DNA from: Clostridiales bacterium
GTDB lineage: Bacteria > Bacillota > Clostridia > Lachnospirales > Cellulosilyticaceae
NCBI GenBank assembly: GCA_019418225.1
Contig: DYCF01000037.1
Location: 1 to 48,055 of the forward strand
Length of the DNA: 48,055 bases
Direction of reading: 5' to 3'
In this document: positions 25,545 to 34,030 of the stretch, piece after piece
How positions within the stretch are numbered: position 1 is the first letter of the stretch
How the letters are laid out: every line of letters starts with the position of its first letter
The notes under the pieces: generated by a model
Databases searched by the model: none
What the model saw: the letters and a program-made list of their open reading frames with translations, nothing else
Told to the model about the DNA's origin: nothing
Position numbers and translations under genes: made by a program

Positions 25545-26729
25545 TTAGATTTCAGCTTTTAAAGCTTCTGCTTTATCTGTTCTTTCCCATGGTAAATCTA
25601 CATCGATGCGACCGAAGTGACCATATGCTGCAGTTTGTTTGTAGATAGGTCTTCTAAGGTCTAACATTTTAATAATACCAGCTGGTCTAAGGTCGAAGTG
25701 TTTTTCAACAAGCTCAACAAGTTTTTCATCACTTACAACACCTGTGCCATGTGTATTTACAAGGATTGATACTGGTTTTGCTACACCGATTGCATATGCA
25801 AGTTCGATTTCACATTTTTTAGCAAGTCCTGCTGCTACGATATTTTTAGCCACATATCTAGCTGCATAAGCTGCTGAACGGTCTACTTTTGTTGGATCTT
25901 TTCCAGAGAATGCACCGCCGCCGTGGCTTGCGTATCCGCCATAAGTATCTACAATGATTTTACGTCCTGTAAGACCTGCATCACCAACTGGTCCACCAAT
26001 TACGAAACGGCCTGTTGGATTGATGAAGTATTTAGTTTCAGCATCTAAAAGTTCAGCTGGAACGATTGGTTTAATAACGTGTTCCATAATATCTTGGTGA
26101 ATTTGTTCTTGAGATACTTCTTCTGAATGTTGTGTAGAAACAACGATTGCATCAATTCTAACAACTTTATCCCCATCGTATTCTACTGTTACTTGTGTTT
26201 TACCATCTGGTCTTAAGTAGCTAAGTGTACCATTTTTACGTACTTCAGATAATCTTTTTGATAATCTGTGAGCAAGTGAAATTGGCATTGGCATAAGTTC
26301 TGGTGTTTCGTCACAAGCGAAACCAAACATCATCCCTTGATCTCCAGCACCGATTGCTTCAATTGCTTCTTCTGTCATTTCACCTTTTTTAGCTTCAAGG
26401 GCTTTATCTACACCCATAGCAATATCTGGTGATTGTTCATCAAGTGCAACGATTACACCACAAGAATGTCCATCGAAACCATATTCTGGTGCATTGTATC
26501 CAATTTCATTGATTGTATTTCTAACGATTTTGTTAATATCCACGTAGCAGTTAGTTGTAATCTCTCCCATAACTAATACAAGTCCTGTTGTAAGAGCTGT
26601 TTCACAAGCTACACGTGCATTTGGGTCTTGCTCAAAAATTGCATCTAAAACTGCATCTGACACTTGGTCTGCAATTTTATCTGGATGTCCTTCTGTTACT
26701 GATTCTGATGTAAATAATCTTCTTGCCAT
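25545..26729 (-). CDS. metK: S-adenosylmethionine synthase
   Basis: MetK, 394 residues: the start MARRLFTSESVTEGHPDKIADQVSD, the GAGDQGMMFGFA loop, and GGGAFSGKDPTKVDRS. It makes SAM from methionine and ATP. The SAM-I riboswitch upstream closes the feedback loop: high SAM terminates its own synthesis. The ATG at 26729 follows AAGGAGG. Confidence 0.98.
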   Translation of the reverse strand: MARRLFTSESVTEGHPDKIADQVSDAVLDAIFEQDPNARVACETALTTGLVLVMGEITTNCYVDINKIVRNTINEIGYNAPEYGFDGHSCGVIVALDEQSPDIAMGVDKALEAKKGEMTEEAIEAIGAGDQGMMFGFACDETPELMPMPISLAHRLSKRLSEVRKNGTLSYLRPDGKTQVTVEYDGDKVVRIDAIVVSTQHSEEVSQEQIHQDIMEHVIKPIVPAELLDAETKYFINPTGRFVIGGPVGDAGLTGRKIIVDTYGGYASHGGGAFSGKDPTKVDRSAAYAARYVAKNIVAAGLAKKCEIELAYAIGVAKPVSILVNTHGTGVVSDEKLVELVEKHFDLRPAGIIKMLDLRRPIYKQTAAYGHFGRIDVDLPWERTDKAEALKAEI

Positions 26730-26800
26730 TTCTCATAGCCTCCTTAATATTCGTAGGATTCCTGAAACTAAAGCATAACGACTCACGTCATTTTCTTAAT

Positions 26801-26829
26801 AAAAAAGACCTCATTCTAAGAATGAGGCC
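26801..26829 (-). terminator. riboswitch expression-platform terminator of metK
   Basis: On the minus strand a GGCCTCATTCTTAGAATGAGGTC hairpin is followed by TTTTTT. It sits just after the S-box aptamer and 70 bases before metK, so it is the SAM-dependent terminator. Confidence 0.88.
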
Positions 26830-26849
26830 TTTGTATCTGTTCATTGATC

Positions 26850-26951
26850 CTCATCTTACGTATGTATAACACACGTGGGAATTGGCACCTTAGTCTATAA
26901 ACTAGGTTGCCGGGTTTCACAGGGCCCTGTCCCTCCACCTCTCTGGATAAG
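26850..26951 (-). promoter_or_regulatory. SAM-I (S-box) riboswitch
   Basis: On the minus strand the leader has CTTATC, then AGAGAGGTGGAGGGAC, CAGGGCCCTGTGAAACCC, GGCAACC and a closing GATGAG that pairs with the first arm to form P1. These are the conserved S-box blocks. It senses S-adenosylmethionine and controls the downstream metK by transcription termination. The match is close to the family consensus. Confidence 0.95.
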
Positions 26952-26988
26952 AATTATTAAATTCATTATTAATTTTTCAATTGAACTC

Positions 26989-27017
26989 ATTATAGCAACG
27001 TGCTATAGCTTTGTCAA
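26989..27017 (-). promoter_or_regulatory. sigma-A promoter of metK
   Basis: On the minus strand TTGACA (27017-27012), 17 bases, TATAAT (26994-26989). Both boxes are perfect. Transcription would start near 26980 and run through the S-box. Confidence 0.88.
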
Positions 27018-27034
27018 CACAATTATATATTTTT

Positions 27035-27445
27035 TTATATTTCTTGGTCTACACTACTTGTATGCATCGCTTGTTCATTAGCTAAATTATTTTGTGCTTG
27101 ATATGTACTTAACATCTGCTTGTACATGCTATCAGCAAGGCCAATGCCACCTGCTTCTACCATATTTTCACACATTGCCTCGATCATACTATCTTCAAAC
27201 ATCTCTTCATAATCGCCTTTTTCAGTAATACCTTCACCCGTTAACATACTATCTTTCATTTTTTTAAAAACATAAGAAAGCATATAACTTTCGATTTCTT
27301 TACAGCTTTCTTTTAATTCATCTGTATTTTGTTCTGCCATAGCTTTTTGAAGTGTTTCACTGAAATCGGTATTTGCTACTTTATTATTTTGTGCTGTTAA
27401 ATCTTTTTGAAGATCAACTACACTTTGAATACTTGTAATATCCAT
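27035..27445 (-). CDS. flgJ: FlgJ-type rod-binding protein (N-terminal domain only)
   Basis: A 136-residue protein with the rod-binding domain: CKEIESYMLSYVFKKMKDSM and DYEEMFEDSMIEAMCENMVEAGGIGLADSMY. In proteobacteria FlgJ adds a muramidase domain, which is absent here, as in many Firmicutes. It caps or guides the growing rod. It is the last gene of the mbl-flgF-flgG-flgJ group. Its stop is only 18 bases from the metK -35 box, with no obvious terminator between. Confidence 0.85.
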   Translation of the reverse strand: MDITSIQSVVDLQKDLTAQNNKVANTDFSETLQKAMAEQNTDELKESCKEIESYMLSYVFKKMKDSMLTGEGITEKGDYEEMFEDSMIEAMCENMVEAGGIGLADSMYKQMLSTYQAQNNLANEQAMHTSSVDQEI

Positions 27446-27460
27446 GTCTTAACCTCCTAA

Positions 27461-28279
27461 CTAACGCTTAAGTTCATTAGCTTGTTGAAGCATTGTATCT
27501 ACTGTTTGAATAGCCTTTGAATTAAGTTCATAAGCTCTTTGTGCCACAATTAACTTAACCATTTCATCAGCAACTTGTACGTTAGACCCCTCTAAATAGC
27601 CTGTACGTATTGTACTTCTTCGAATTCCTTCATCTTCACCTTCTACTAGAGGTACTCCTGAATTAGGTGTTTCTACATAATAGTTATTTCCTATAGCTTC
27701 AAGGCCTTGTACATTCGCAAACTGCACCATCTTGATTTGAGCAATATCCATTCTTGTATTTGTATCTTCATCCATGTAGTAAACTGAACCATCTTGTCCA
27801 ATTGTCACCTTATCAATTGGTACATCTGTTCCAATAATAATAGATTCATCTTCTGTACTAAGTACTGTATTTCCATCAGAAGTTACAAGTGCATAGGCAC
27901 CTTCATCAGCAAGCATAGAAATTCTAAAACTACCATCTTTTGTATACGCTACAGTATCATCACCTTTATCAATTGCAAAGAACCCATCCCCTTGAATTGC
28001 TAAATCTGTAGGATTATCTGTTTGTGTAAGTGTTCCAGATGTATAATTACGAGAGTTTGCAAGCGCACGTACACCATGACCTACTTGAGATGTAGATGGT
28101 TGCTGTACATTATTTCTCTCTGCTGTTGTTCCTAAGTTTGCATATAATAAACTTTTAAAGTTTGTTGTCTCCCTTTTATAGCCTACTGTATTTACGTTAG
28201 CCAAGTTATTTGCGATTGTATCTACGTTTAATTGTTGTGCTGTCATACCAGATGCAGCTGTCCATAATCCTCTTACCAT
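27461..28279 (-). CDS. flgG: flagellar distal rod protein FlgG
   Basis: A 272-residue rod/hook-family protein. The N-terminus MVRGLWTAASGMTAQQLNVDTIANNLANVNTVGYK is the conserved rod signature. The middle has DNPTDLAIQGDGFFAI, and the C-terminus ends VQVADEMVKLIVAQRAYELNSKAIQTVDTML. It corresponds by position to Bacillus flhP. It forms the distal rod that crosses the wall. Confidence 0.9.
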   Translation of the reverse strand: MVRGLWTAASGMTAQQLNVDTIANNLANVNTVGYKRETTNFKSLLYANLGTTAERNNVQQPSTSQVGHGVRALANSRNYTSGTLTQTDNPTDLAIQGDGFFAIDKGDDTVAYTKDGSFRISMLADEGAYALVTSDGNTVLSTEDESIIIGTDVPIDKVTIGQDGSVYYMDEDTNTRMDIAQIKMVQFANVQGLEAIGNNYYVETPNSGVPLVEGEDEGIRRSTIRTGYLEGSNVQVADEMVKLIVAQRAYELNSKAIQTVDTMLQQANELKR

Positions 28280-28298
28280 TGTTTACTTATCCCCCTTA

Positions 28299-29066
28299 TT
28301 ATACATTAGCTAAATCATTAACTGCTTTTCCTAATAACGTATCATGTGTTTGTAATACCTTTTGATTTGCTTCATATGTTCTAGAAACTGTAATCATATC
28401 GACCATAGCTGTTACTGAGTTTACATTAGATGTCTCTAAAAATCCTTGAATAAGTGAACCTGTAAATTCTGTTCTTGGTGCGGTACTACTATATAAGTTG
28501 TCATTCATTTTAGTTAGTGCTCTAGTATCTGCAAAGTTTGCCAGATCTAATGTATCAATATATTCTGAGTCTAAGTAAACCTCACCATTCTCTTTAATAA
28601 CAACATTTCCACCTTGGCTTAAGAAATCTTCACCAAAACTAATAGCGCCAGCTTGTCCCATTACACTATAGCCTTCTGATGTCACTAAATCACCATTTTG
28701 ATTAATACTAAAGTTTCCATCACGTGTATATGCCTCACCATTTGGTGTATTCACTACAAAAAAGCCATCACCTTGAATTGCTAAATCTGTAATTTCTCCA
28801 GTATTTCTTACAGAGCCTTGAGTAAACTGAGTATAAACCTCAGCTACTTTCGCTCCTAAAGACATAGAACCTATTCTTCCATTATTAGGCTGATTATGTT
28901 GCATATCATTAATTCTCTTCATAAGTGTCTCTTGAAAAGAAGTGATGACCGTTGTGTCTTTCTTATATCCTGTAGTATTCACATTAGCTAAGTCATTAGA
29001 AATTACATCCATTTTCTTAGACTGCACATTCATCCCCGTAGCAGCCGTATACAAACCCTTTATCAT
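28299..29066 (-). CDS. flgF: flagellar rod protein FlgF
   Basis: A 255-residue rod protein, MIKGLYTAATGMNVQSKKMDVISNDLANVNTTGYKK, with ITDLAIQGDGFFVVN and the C-terminal SVTAMVDMITVSRTYEANQKVLQTHD. It corresponds to Bacillus flhO, directly after mbl. ATG 29066 is preferred over upstream starts, which lack a family-type N-terminus. FlgF and FlgG assignments are by gene order; the two are paralogs. Confidence 0.88.
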   Translation of the reverse strand: MIKGLYTAATGMNVQSKKMDVISNDLANVNTTGYKKDTTVITSFQETLMKRINDMQHNQPNNGRIGSMSLGAKVAEVYTQFTQGSVRNTGEITDLAIQGDGFFVVNTPNGEAYTRDGNFSINQNGDLVTSEGYSVMGQAGAISFGEDFLSQGGNVVIKENGEVYLDSEYIDTLDLANFADTRALTKMNDNLYSSTAPRTEFTGSLIQGFLETSNVNSVTAMVDMITVSRTYEANQKVLQTHDTLLGKAVNDLANV

Positions 29067-29151
29067 AAGCTTTTCTTCTCCTCTTCCCTCTATTTTTTCC
29101 ATAGTTAACTTTTTATTTCTAACTATCATTTGTTAACTTTTTACGGTTTTT

Positions 29152-30153
29152 CTACGCTTGTCTATGCCCTTTAGCATATCTATAGTCAACCCACATTCCA
29201 GTTCCTATGGCTACACAGCTCATAGCATCATCTGCAATAACTGTATTAATGCCAGTAGCTTCTGTAATCAACTTATCCAGTCCATAAATAAGGCTTCCGC
29301 CTCCAGTAAGAACAATTCCTCTATCAGAAATATCTGAAGCAAGTTCTGGTGGCGTTTCTTCTAAAACAGCACGAATACCATCAATAATACCTGTTACACT
29401 ATCTGCTAATGCTTCTCTTATTTCTTCTGAGTTAACTGTTACATTTTTAGGAAGTCCAGATACTAAGTCTCTACCTCTTATTTCTATTTCGGCAAGTTCT
29501 TCTCTTTTATATACACTTCCCACACTAATTTTTATTTCTTCTGCTGTTCTTTCTCCAATAAGAAGGCTATATTTCTTTCTCATGAATTTTACAATCATAT
29601 CATCAAATTCGTCCCCCGCGATTTTGAGTGATCTTTTAACAACAGCACCACCTAATGAAATAACAGCTATATCCGCAGTTCCACCACCGATATCTACAAT
29701 CATACTTCCACAAGGTCTTGAAATATCTATACCAGCACCAATAGCCGCTGCAATTGGCTCTTCAATTGTATCTACAAATCTAGCCCCTGCTTGTCTTGTA
29801 GCATCTTCTACTGCCTTTTTTTCAACTTCTGTTACACCACTTGGAATACATACGCCAATTCTTGGTTTAACAAGTCTATGACCAATTGCTTTTTGAATAA
29901 AATATCTAAGCATCGCCTCTGTTGCATCATAATCCGAAATAACACCTTGTCTTAAAGGTCTAATCGTTCTAATATTAGCTGGTGTTCTTCCTATCATCGC
30001 TCTAGCTTCTTCACCTACAGCAATTACTTCATTTGTTTTTTCTTTAACTGCTACTACTGACGGCTCACGTAGTACAATTCCTTTTCCTTTTACATATACA
30101 AGTACATATGCTGTACCTAAATCTATTCCTATATCAGCGCCCATTCCAAACAT
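29152..30153 (-). CDS. mbl: MreB-like actin homolog Mbl
   Basis: A 333-residue MreB/Mbl-family ATPase: phosphate-1 motif IGIDLGTAYVLVYVKGKGIVL, phosphate-2 VDIGGGTADIAVISLGG, adenosine motif GIVLTGGGSLIYGLDKLI. It forms membrane-associated filaments that guide lateral wall synthesis. Mbl rather than MreB is suggested by its place after spoIIID and before flgF-flgG, as in Bacillus. Confidence 0.94.
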   Translation of the reverse strand: MFGMGADIGIDLGTAYVLVYVKGKGIVLREPSVVAVKEKTNEVIAVGEEARAMIGRTPANIRTIRPLRQGVISDYDATEAMLRYFIQKAIGHRLVKPRIGVCIPSGVTEVEKKAVEDATRQAGARFVDTIEEPIAAAIGAGIDISRPCGSMIVDIGGGTADIAVISLGGAVVKRSLKIAGDEFDDMIVKFMRKKYSLLIGERTAEEIKISVGSVYKREELAEIEIRGRDLVSGLPKNVTVNSEEIREALADSVTGIIDGIRAVLEETPPELASDISDRGIVLTGGGSLIYGLDKLITEATGINTVIADDAMSCVAIGTGMWVDYRYAKGHRQA

Positions 30154-30367
30154 AAAGTTTCTCCTTCATCTATCATAATTTCATATATATGCATTACTGT
30201 GTATATATGTTTGTTGTAATCTCTTATATGTGTAATCTCTCAAATAATTATAACATCATTCATTATACTTTGCATAAAAGTTATATTTATTTTTTAGTGT
30301 TTCCTAGCCTAAAATAATTATGAGGCTATTACATTTAGAATTAATGTAATAGCCCCATTTCTCAAAA

Positions 30368-30622
30368 CTATTTCATAATAGTTGAATACTTTTCTTTAGT
30401 TGCCAGTCCTCCTCTTAAGTGTCTTTCTGCTTTATTAAGCTCTAAAACTTTTCTAGCTTCATTAGCAAGCTTTGGATTTATCTTCTCAAGTCGCTCAGTT
30501 ACATCTTTGTGAACTGTACTTTTACTAATACCAAACTTCTTAGCAGTTTCTCTTACCGTAGCGTTATAAGTAATGATAAATTTGGCAGCCTCTACTGCTC
30601 TCTCTTCTATATACGCTTTCAA
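30368..30622 (-). CDS. spoIIID: sporulation transcriptional regulator SpoIIID
   Basis: SpoIIID, 84 residues: MKAYIEERAVEAAKFII, helix-turn-helix VRETAKKFGISKSTVHKDVTERL, and a basic C-terminal region. It is a mother-cell DNA-binding regulator that adjusts the sigma-E programme and feeds sigK expression. It is 214 bases before mbl. A sigma-E-like promoter lies 30 bases upstream. Confidence 0.95.
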   Translation of the reverse strand: MKAYIEERAVEAAKFIITYNATVRETAKKFGISKSTVHKDVTERLEKINPKLANEARKVLELNKAERHLRGGLATKEKYSTIMK

Positions 30623-30655
30623 GAAAAGGTCCCCCTTAACACGACTCTTGATTTA

Positions 30656-30679
30656 TATGTATGCATAGCACTTCCCAGT
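30656..30679 (-). promoter_or_regulatory. possible sigma-E promoter of spoIIID
   Basis: On the minus strand CATACATA (30663-30656) resembles the sigma-E -10 CATACAAT, and AATAACT about 13 bases upstream could serve as the weak -35. Sigma-E control of spoIIID is known in Bacillus; here it is only a pattern match. Confidence 0.4.
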
Positions 30680-30703
30680 TATTACAAATTAACGTTTATT
30701 TTT

Positions 30704-30872
30704 GCAAGAAATTGTGCGGGCGTTTGGACTTGGGGGAAATAGGGCGTGGATAAGTTGAATATATATTTTTCCTGCTCCCTCCCTACGGTCGAAGTCGCGA
30801 TAAAATATATATTCAATTTACCCACACCCATACTTCGAGGATGAAAACGCCCAACGTGGGAGCAATTTCTTC
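30704..30872. repeat. large palindromic intergenic element, copy 1
   Basis: An inverted repeat of 28 bp (30742-30769 with 30802-30829, 25 matches) surrounds a 32-base loop. Further arms (30706-30725 and 30844-30871) extend the symmetry. The arms carry GTGGATAAGT-type ends. On the minus strand the loop reads CGACTTCGACC, then AGGGAGGGAG. That core recurs in copy 2 at 47912-47996. It lies between spoIIID and spoIIQ and contains no gene. Confidence 0.72.
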
Positions 30873-30911
30873 AAAAGTACATTCAGGTTTAAAAACCAAA
30901 AATAGGAGTTG

Positions 30912-30964
30912 TCGAGAAATAGCTCGCTGGTGTACCTAGAACCTACTAGCTACACCAGCGAGCT
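30912..30964. repeat. strong 15-bp hairpin between spoIIQ and spoIIID
   Basis: AGCTCGCTGGTGTAC pairs with GTACACCAGCGAGCT-like sequence (left 30920-30933, right 30951-30964), loop about 16 bases, flanked by TTGTC/GACAA. The stem is GC-rich against its surroundings. A T-run follows on the plus strand, so it may be a plus-strand terminator or a structured element. The remainder of the gap 30623-31060 holds copy 1 of the palindrome, a promoter and the spoIIQ terminator. Confidence 0.5.
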
Positions 30965-31020
30965 TTTAGACAAGGAAATGAATACAAAAGAAAAGAGTAC
31001 TCATTTTGCTTATAATACAA

Positions 31021-31052
31021 AAAAAGATATCGTGAAATTTTCGCGATATCTT
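31021..31052 (-). terminator. terminator after spoIIQ-like gene
   Basis: A 12-bp stem AAGATATCGTGA with TCGCGATATCTT, followed on the minus strand by a T-run, 9 bases past the stop of the M23-like gene. Confidence 0.82.
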
Positions 31053-31060
31053 CATTTTGT

Positions 31061-31957
31061 TTAATTTTGAGCTACTTCAAAGTAGTTTGTTGGGTCAATT
31101 ACTTCATCATCATGTGTTAATTGTAAATAGATATTTTCACCTTCAGCAACAAATGGACCTACTGGAGAACCTACTGTACCTAAAATATCTCCAGCATTAA
31201 CAAGTTGACCTTTGAGTGACTCATCTGGCGTTCCGCCTTGGAAACCATAAGCTACTTTATAGCCATTACCTAAATCTACAATCATAACTTTACCTACATA
31301 TGGCATATCCCAGCCTTCTAGTGTACTTGAATCTGTCACGATATCAGTAACTATACCTTTCGCAACAGCTTTAACTTCTTCACCTTCATTAGCTGCAAGA
31401 CAAACACCATAAGTACGCATTGTTTGATTAAGTGTATCACTAAACCAATATTTTGTACTATCATCAGTATAAGGAACAACTGTACTTCCTTCTACTGGTT
31501 CTGCAAATGTATCACCATCCGCAAAAAATGGTTCTGTAGATTCATCTGCTGTAGTACTTGCAAATGTTTGTGTATTGAGCTCTTCATCAGCTATTTCTGA
31601 TGTTGTACCTTCTGAATTATCACTAGTTACATTTTCAGCTGATTCATTAACTCCTTGAGTTTCTTCTTGTGCCTCATTATTTTCGTCTACTGCTACACTC
31701 TCATCATTTGTGACTGCTTCCTCTTCAGATGTCATAGCATCATCCGTTGGAAGCGCATCATCAACGATAATAGGTGCACCCTCATAGTCATCTGATACAT
31801 TGCCGCCTGCTTGCTCATTTTTAATATTTGAGTCTGGTGGCACATTACCTTCTTTAGGTAAGAATAGTACAGCTACAAGAGCGCCAATGATGACAATTCC
31901 CATTGAAATGTAAAATACATTTTGCTTTAAAAACTGTGTAACTTTGTTCATTTTCAT
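31061..31957 (-). CDS. spoIIQ: SpoIIQ-like forespore protein with degenerate M23 domain
   Basis: A 298-residue protein with a short N-terminal cytoplasmic part, one membrane helix (about residues 14-33), a long acidic low-complexity linker (about 40-160), then an M23/LytM-like domain (about 170-298). SpoIIQ sits in the forespore membrane and pairs with SpoIIIAH during engulfment. Predicted M23 metal ligands look lost: Tyr183 and Cys186 replace the usual His and Asp, and Y277-x-Q279 replaces HxH. It should therefore be structural, not a hydrolase. ATG 31957 has GGAGGTG upstream. spoIID lies just upstream. Confidence 0.85.
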   Translation of the reverse strand: MKMNKVTQFLKQNVFYISMGIVIIGALVAVLFLPKEGNVPPDSNIKNEQAGGNVSDDYEGAPIIVDDALPTDDAMTSEEEAVTNDESVAVDENNEAQEETQGVNESAENVTSDNSEGTTSEIADEELNTQTFASTTADESTEPFFADGDTFAEPVEGSTVVPYTDDSTKYWFSDTLNQTMRTYGVCLAANEGEEVKAVAKGIVTDIVTDSSTLEGWDMPYVGKVMIVDLGNGYKVAYGFQGGTPDESLKGQLVNAGDILGTVGSPVGPFVAEGENIYLQLTHDDEVIDPTNYFEVAQN

Positions 31958-32025
31958 TATTTACACCTCCGACGTTCTAATTATCGCCAGAGTCTTTTCT
32001 TATTATTCAATTATATTTAAATTTT

Positions 32026-32946
32026 TTAATCATTTTTGTCACTATTACTATATTTTTCTATTTCTATCCCCGTATAATAATGATTTAGTATTTCTTTATA
32101 ACCTTTTCCTTGTTTAGCTAGCTCATTGGCACCGTCCTGACTAAAGCCTACACCATTGCCACTACCTACTACATCAAAAATAAACTGATCTCCAGATAAA
32201 TATATTTTAAAATTGCAAGATTCAAGCCCTAATAGATTTCTAAAACTTTCACCGTCTAGAATCACATTACCAACTTGAATATTCTTTATATAACCAGCCT
32301 CATCCTTCTCAATGATTTGAATCTGATTTTCTAATGTTTTCTCATCTGCAATTAACTGAGGATATTGTTTCTTAAGTGCTACAATAATCTCTTCTTTACT
32401 CATTTTAACCTGAGTGTTCGTGGCTGCATTTTGATTTGCTACGCTTACCAGATAAGGTACTTCTACACCATACACATCTTTTGCATCTCTCGTGCAGGTT
32501 CCACTTGATTTATGATAAATAGGTTGTATAGGTTGTCCATTATATAAAATAAGTTCATCTTTAGTTTCTTCTACTGCTTCCTTATATGTTTCATATATAC
32601 TCTCATATTCATCTTGCCATAATGCTTTCATTTCTTTCTCTGTATAACCTGTTAGTTCACTTTTCGTTTGCATGCCTAATGCCCGTCTTGCCATATATGT
32701 TCTAATGACTACTGCTTGCGCTTTAATTGCTTCATACTCGTATGTATAAGAAATCTCCTTAGCTAAAATTGGAATAATAAGCGATTCATCTAATAATGTC
32801 TCTTCATTTTCATCTTGATTTATCTGCTTTGATTGAATTTGAGCTAACATGTCCTGTCTATTATAGCCGCTGCCATATATGATAATAATAGGAATCAAAA
32901 ACAAACTTGTCCCTATAAAGCATATTACCCTAATAAGTTTTTGCAC
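32026..32946 (-). CDS. spoIID: stage II sporulation protein D
   Basis: A 306-residue SpoIID: an N-terminal membrane helix (about 6-25), then YEYEAIKAQAVVIRTYMARR, GTCTRDAKDVYG and C-terminal GSGNGVGFSQDGANELAKQGKGYKEILNHYY. It is the mother-cell lytic transglycosylase that drives engulfment with SpoIIM and SpoIIP. The start is GTG at 32946 with GGGAGGG upstream. It is followed by spoIIQ and preceded by a ywmB-like gene. Confidence 0.95.
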   Translation of the reverse strand: MQKLIRVICFIGTSLFLIPIIIIYGSGYNRQDMLAQIQSKQINQDENEETLLDESLIIPILAKEISYTYEYEAIKAQAVVIRTYMARRALGMQTKSELTGYTEKEMKALWQDEYESIYETYKEAVEETKDELILYNGQPIQPIYHKSSGTCTRDAKDVYGVEVPYLVSVANQNAATNTQVKMSKEEIIVALKKQYPQLIADEKTLENQIQIIEKDEAGYIKNIQVGNVILDGESFRNLLGLESCNFKIYLSGDQFIFDVVGSGNGVGFSQDGANELAKQGKGYKEILNHYYTGIEIEKYSNSDKND

Positions 32947-32975
32947 ACCAATCCCCTCCCATATCCCATTAATAT

Positions 32976-33003
32976 AGTATATGTAGCAACTAAATATATA
33001 TGA
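32976..33003 (-). promoter_or_regulatory. possible sigma-E promoter of spoIID
   Basis: On the minus strand TCATATA (33003-32997), 13 bases, CATATACT (32983-32976), close to sigma-E boxes. It lies about 30 bases before the spoIID GTG. Sigma-E control of spoIID is known in Bacillus. Confidence 0.5.
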
Positions 33004-33085
33004 GTGCTAAATAGACGACGGATGTTAAGAGGTCCACCTTAATCAAATACTTTTATTTTAATTGTTATGAATCATTTTATATTGT

Positions 33086-33934
33086 TTAATAGGGTTGATT
33101 GTAAAAAGGAAAGGCTATGATGACTTGTGTTTGATCTAATATTTCATTGTAAGTGAATGTGACTTGCGTGTTGGTTTTGGTACCTTGAGTTGTCGTAGTA
33201 TATTCTTTGACTAATGGCGTGTAGCCATAATATGCCTGAGTTGTTGGATTGTAATCGTCTTGATAGTATGTAACAAAACGACCGTTTAAAGACTTGAAAA
33301 TTTGTGTTTTATAATTTTGTTTTTGGGCAGTATCTAGCTGACCATCTATATAACCGACAAAGCTGATTGTTTCATTTGGGTTTGTATCCCATTCCTTAAA
33401 AAGATCTATGCTTTTATTTCGCATATTATCTATAGTTGCTACATCTTGAAGACCTTGAATCTTCATATTATAAACAGTCGTGTCAGGATTTCTTTCTTCA
33501 CTTTTAATGGTTAATGTATAAGTACTCATATCTTGCGTGTTGCTTGTGGTGGCGCTTATATAATCATCTTGTGCAAGTACTTCCACCTCTCCATTAACGG
33601 GGTGTATAATTGCACATAGTTTGGAACATTCCTTCGTGTGACTTAAAACGTCATTACATGCCTTTTCCTTTGCCATGACTTCTTCTATAGGTAGTTGTCT
33701 ATTTTCCGTAACACCTTTTACATTAACTTCTATCTGTTCATAATTAATGCCCTTTACACTTACTGCTTTATACAATTTTGCAACCTGTGTCTCCCCTCTG
33801 TCGTAGGTATCTAAAGTAAATATGTATGCAATAGATAAAATAGCTACTAAAATTATACCCAAGTAACATTTATCAGAAATGATATTTTTAATATACATAA
33901 GGCTTCTATCCTTTATATGTTTTATATGTTTCAT
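33086..33934 (-). CDS. YwmB-like membrane-anchored protein
   Basis: A 282-residue protein with one N-terminal membrane helix (about 25-44) and an extracellular domain. The C-terminal part (SLNGRFVTYY...YGYTPLV...TQVTFTYNEILDQTQVIIAFPFY) resembles the YwmB family (DUF1779), whose gene lies near murA-spoIID in Bacillus. Function is unknown. ATG 33934 is preferred: GGAGG lies 7 bases upstream, inside the terminator hairpin of the preceding gene. An upstream ATG at 33949 lacks a ribosome site. Confidence 0.72.
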   Translation of the reverse strand: MKHIKHIKDRSLMYIKNIISDKCYLGIILVAILSIAYIFTLDTYDRGETQVAKLYKAVSVKGINYEQIEVNVKGVTENRQLPIEEVMAKEKACNDVLSHTKECSKLCAIIHPVNGEVEVLAQDDYISATTSNTQDMSTYTLTIKSEERNPDTTVYNMKIQGLQDVATIDNMRNKSIDLFKEWDTNPNETISFVGYIDGQLDTAQKQNYKTQIFKSLNGRFVTYYQDDYNPTTQAYYGYTPLVKEYTTTTQGTKTNTQVTFTYNEILDQTQVIIAFPFYNQPY

Positions 33935-33992
33935 AAGAAAAACCTCCATACTTTACCATTTATTTTATGTCTAAAGTATGGAGGTTTTTCTT
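33935..33992 (-). terminator. perfect 21-bp hairpin ending the surface-protein unit, overlapping the next gene's ribosome site
   Basis: 33935-33955 pairs perfectly with 33972-33992. On the minus strand a core stem ends GGAGG, then TTTTTCTT, then ATG of the ywmB-like gene. It reads as a terminator for the large-protein unit, and its 3' arm is also the ribosome site of the next gene. Confidence 0.82.
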
Positions 33993-34030
33993 ATTTTTTA
34001 TTCAATCTGCTTTTAATTCTATTTTTTATT

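Noticed and set aside
26875..27081. Plus-strand open frame of 68 codons upstream of metK
   Set aside because: It overlaps the S-box aptamer and the consensus metK promoter, has no ribosome site and no family resemblance.
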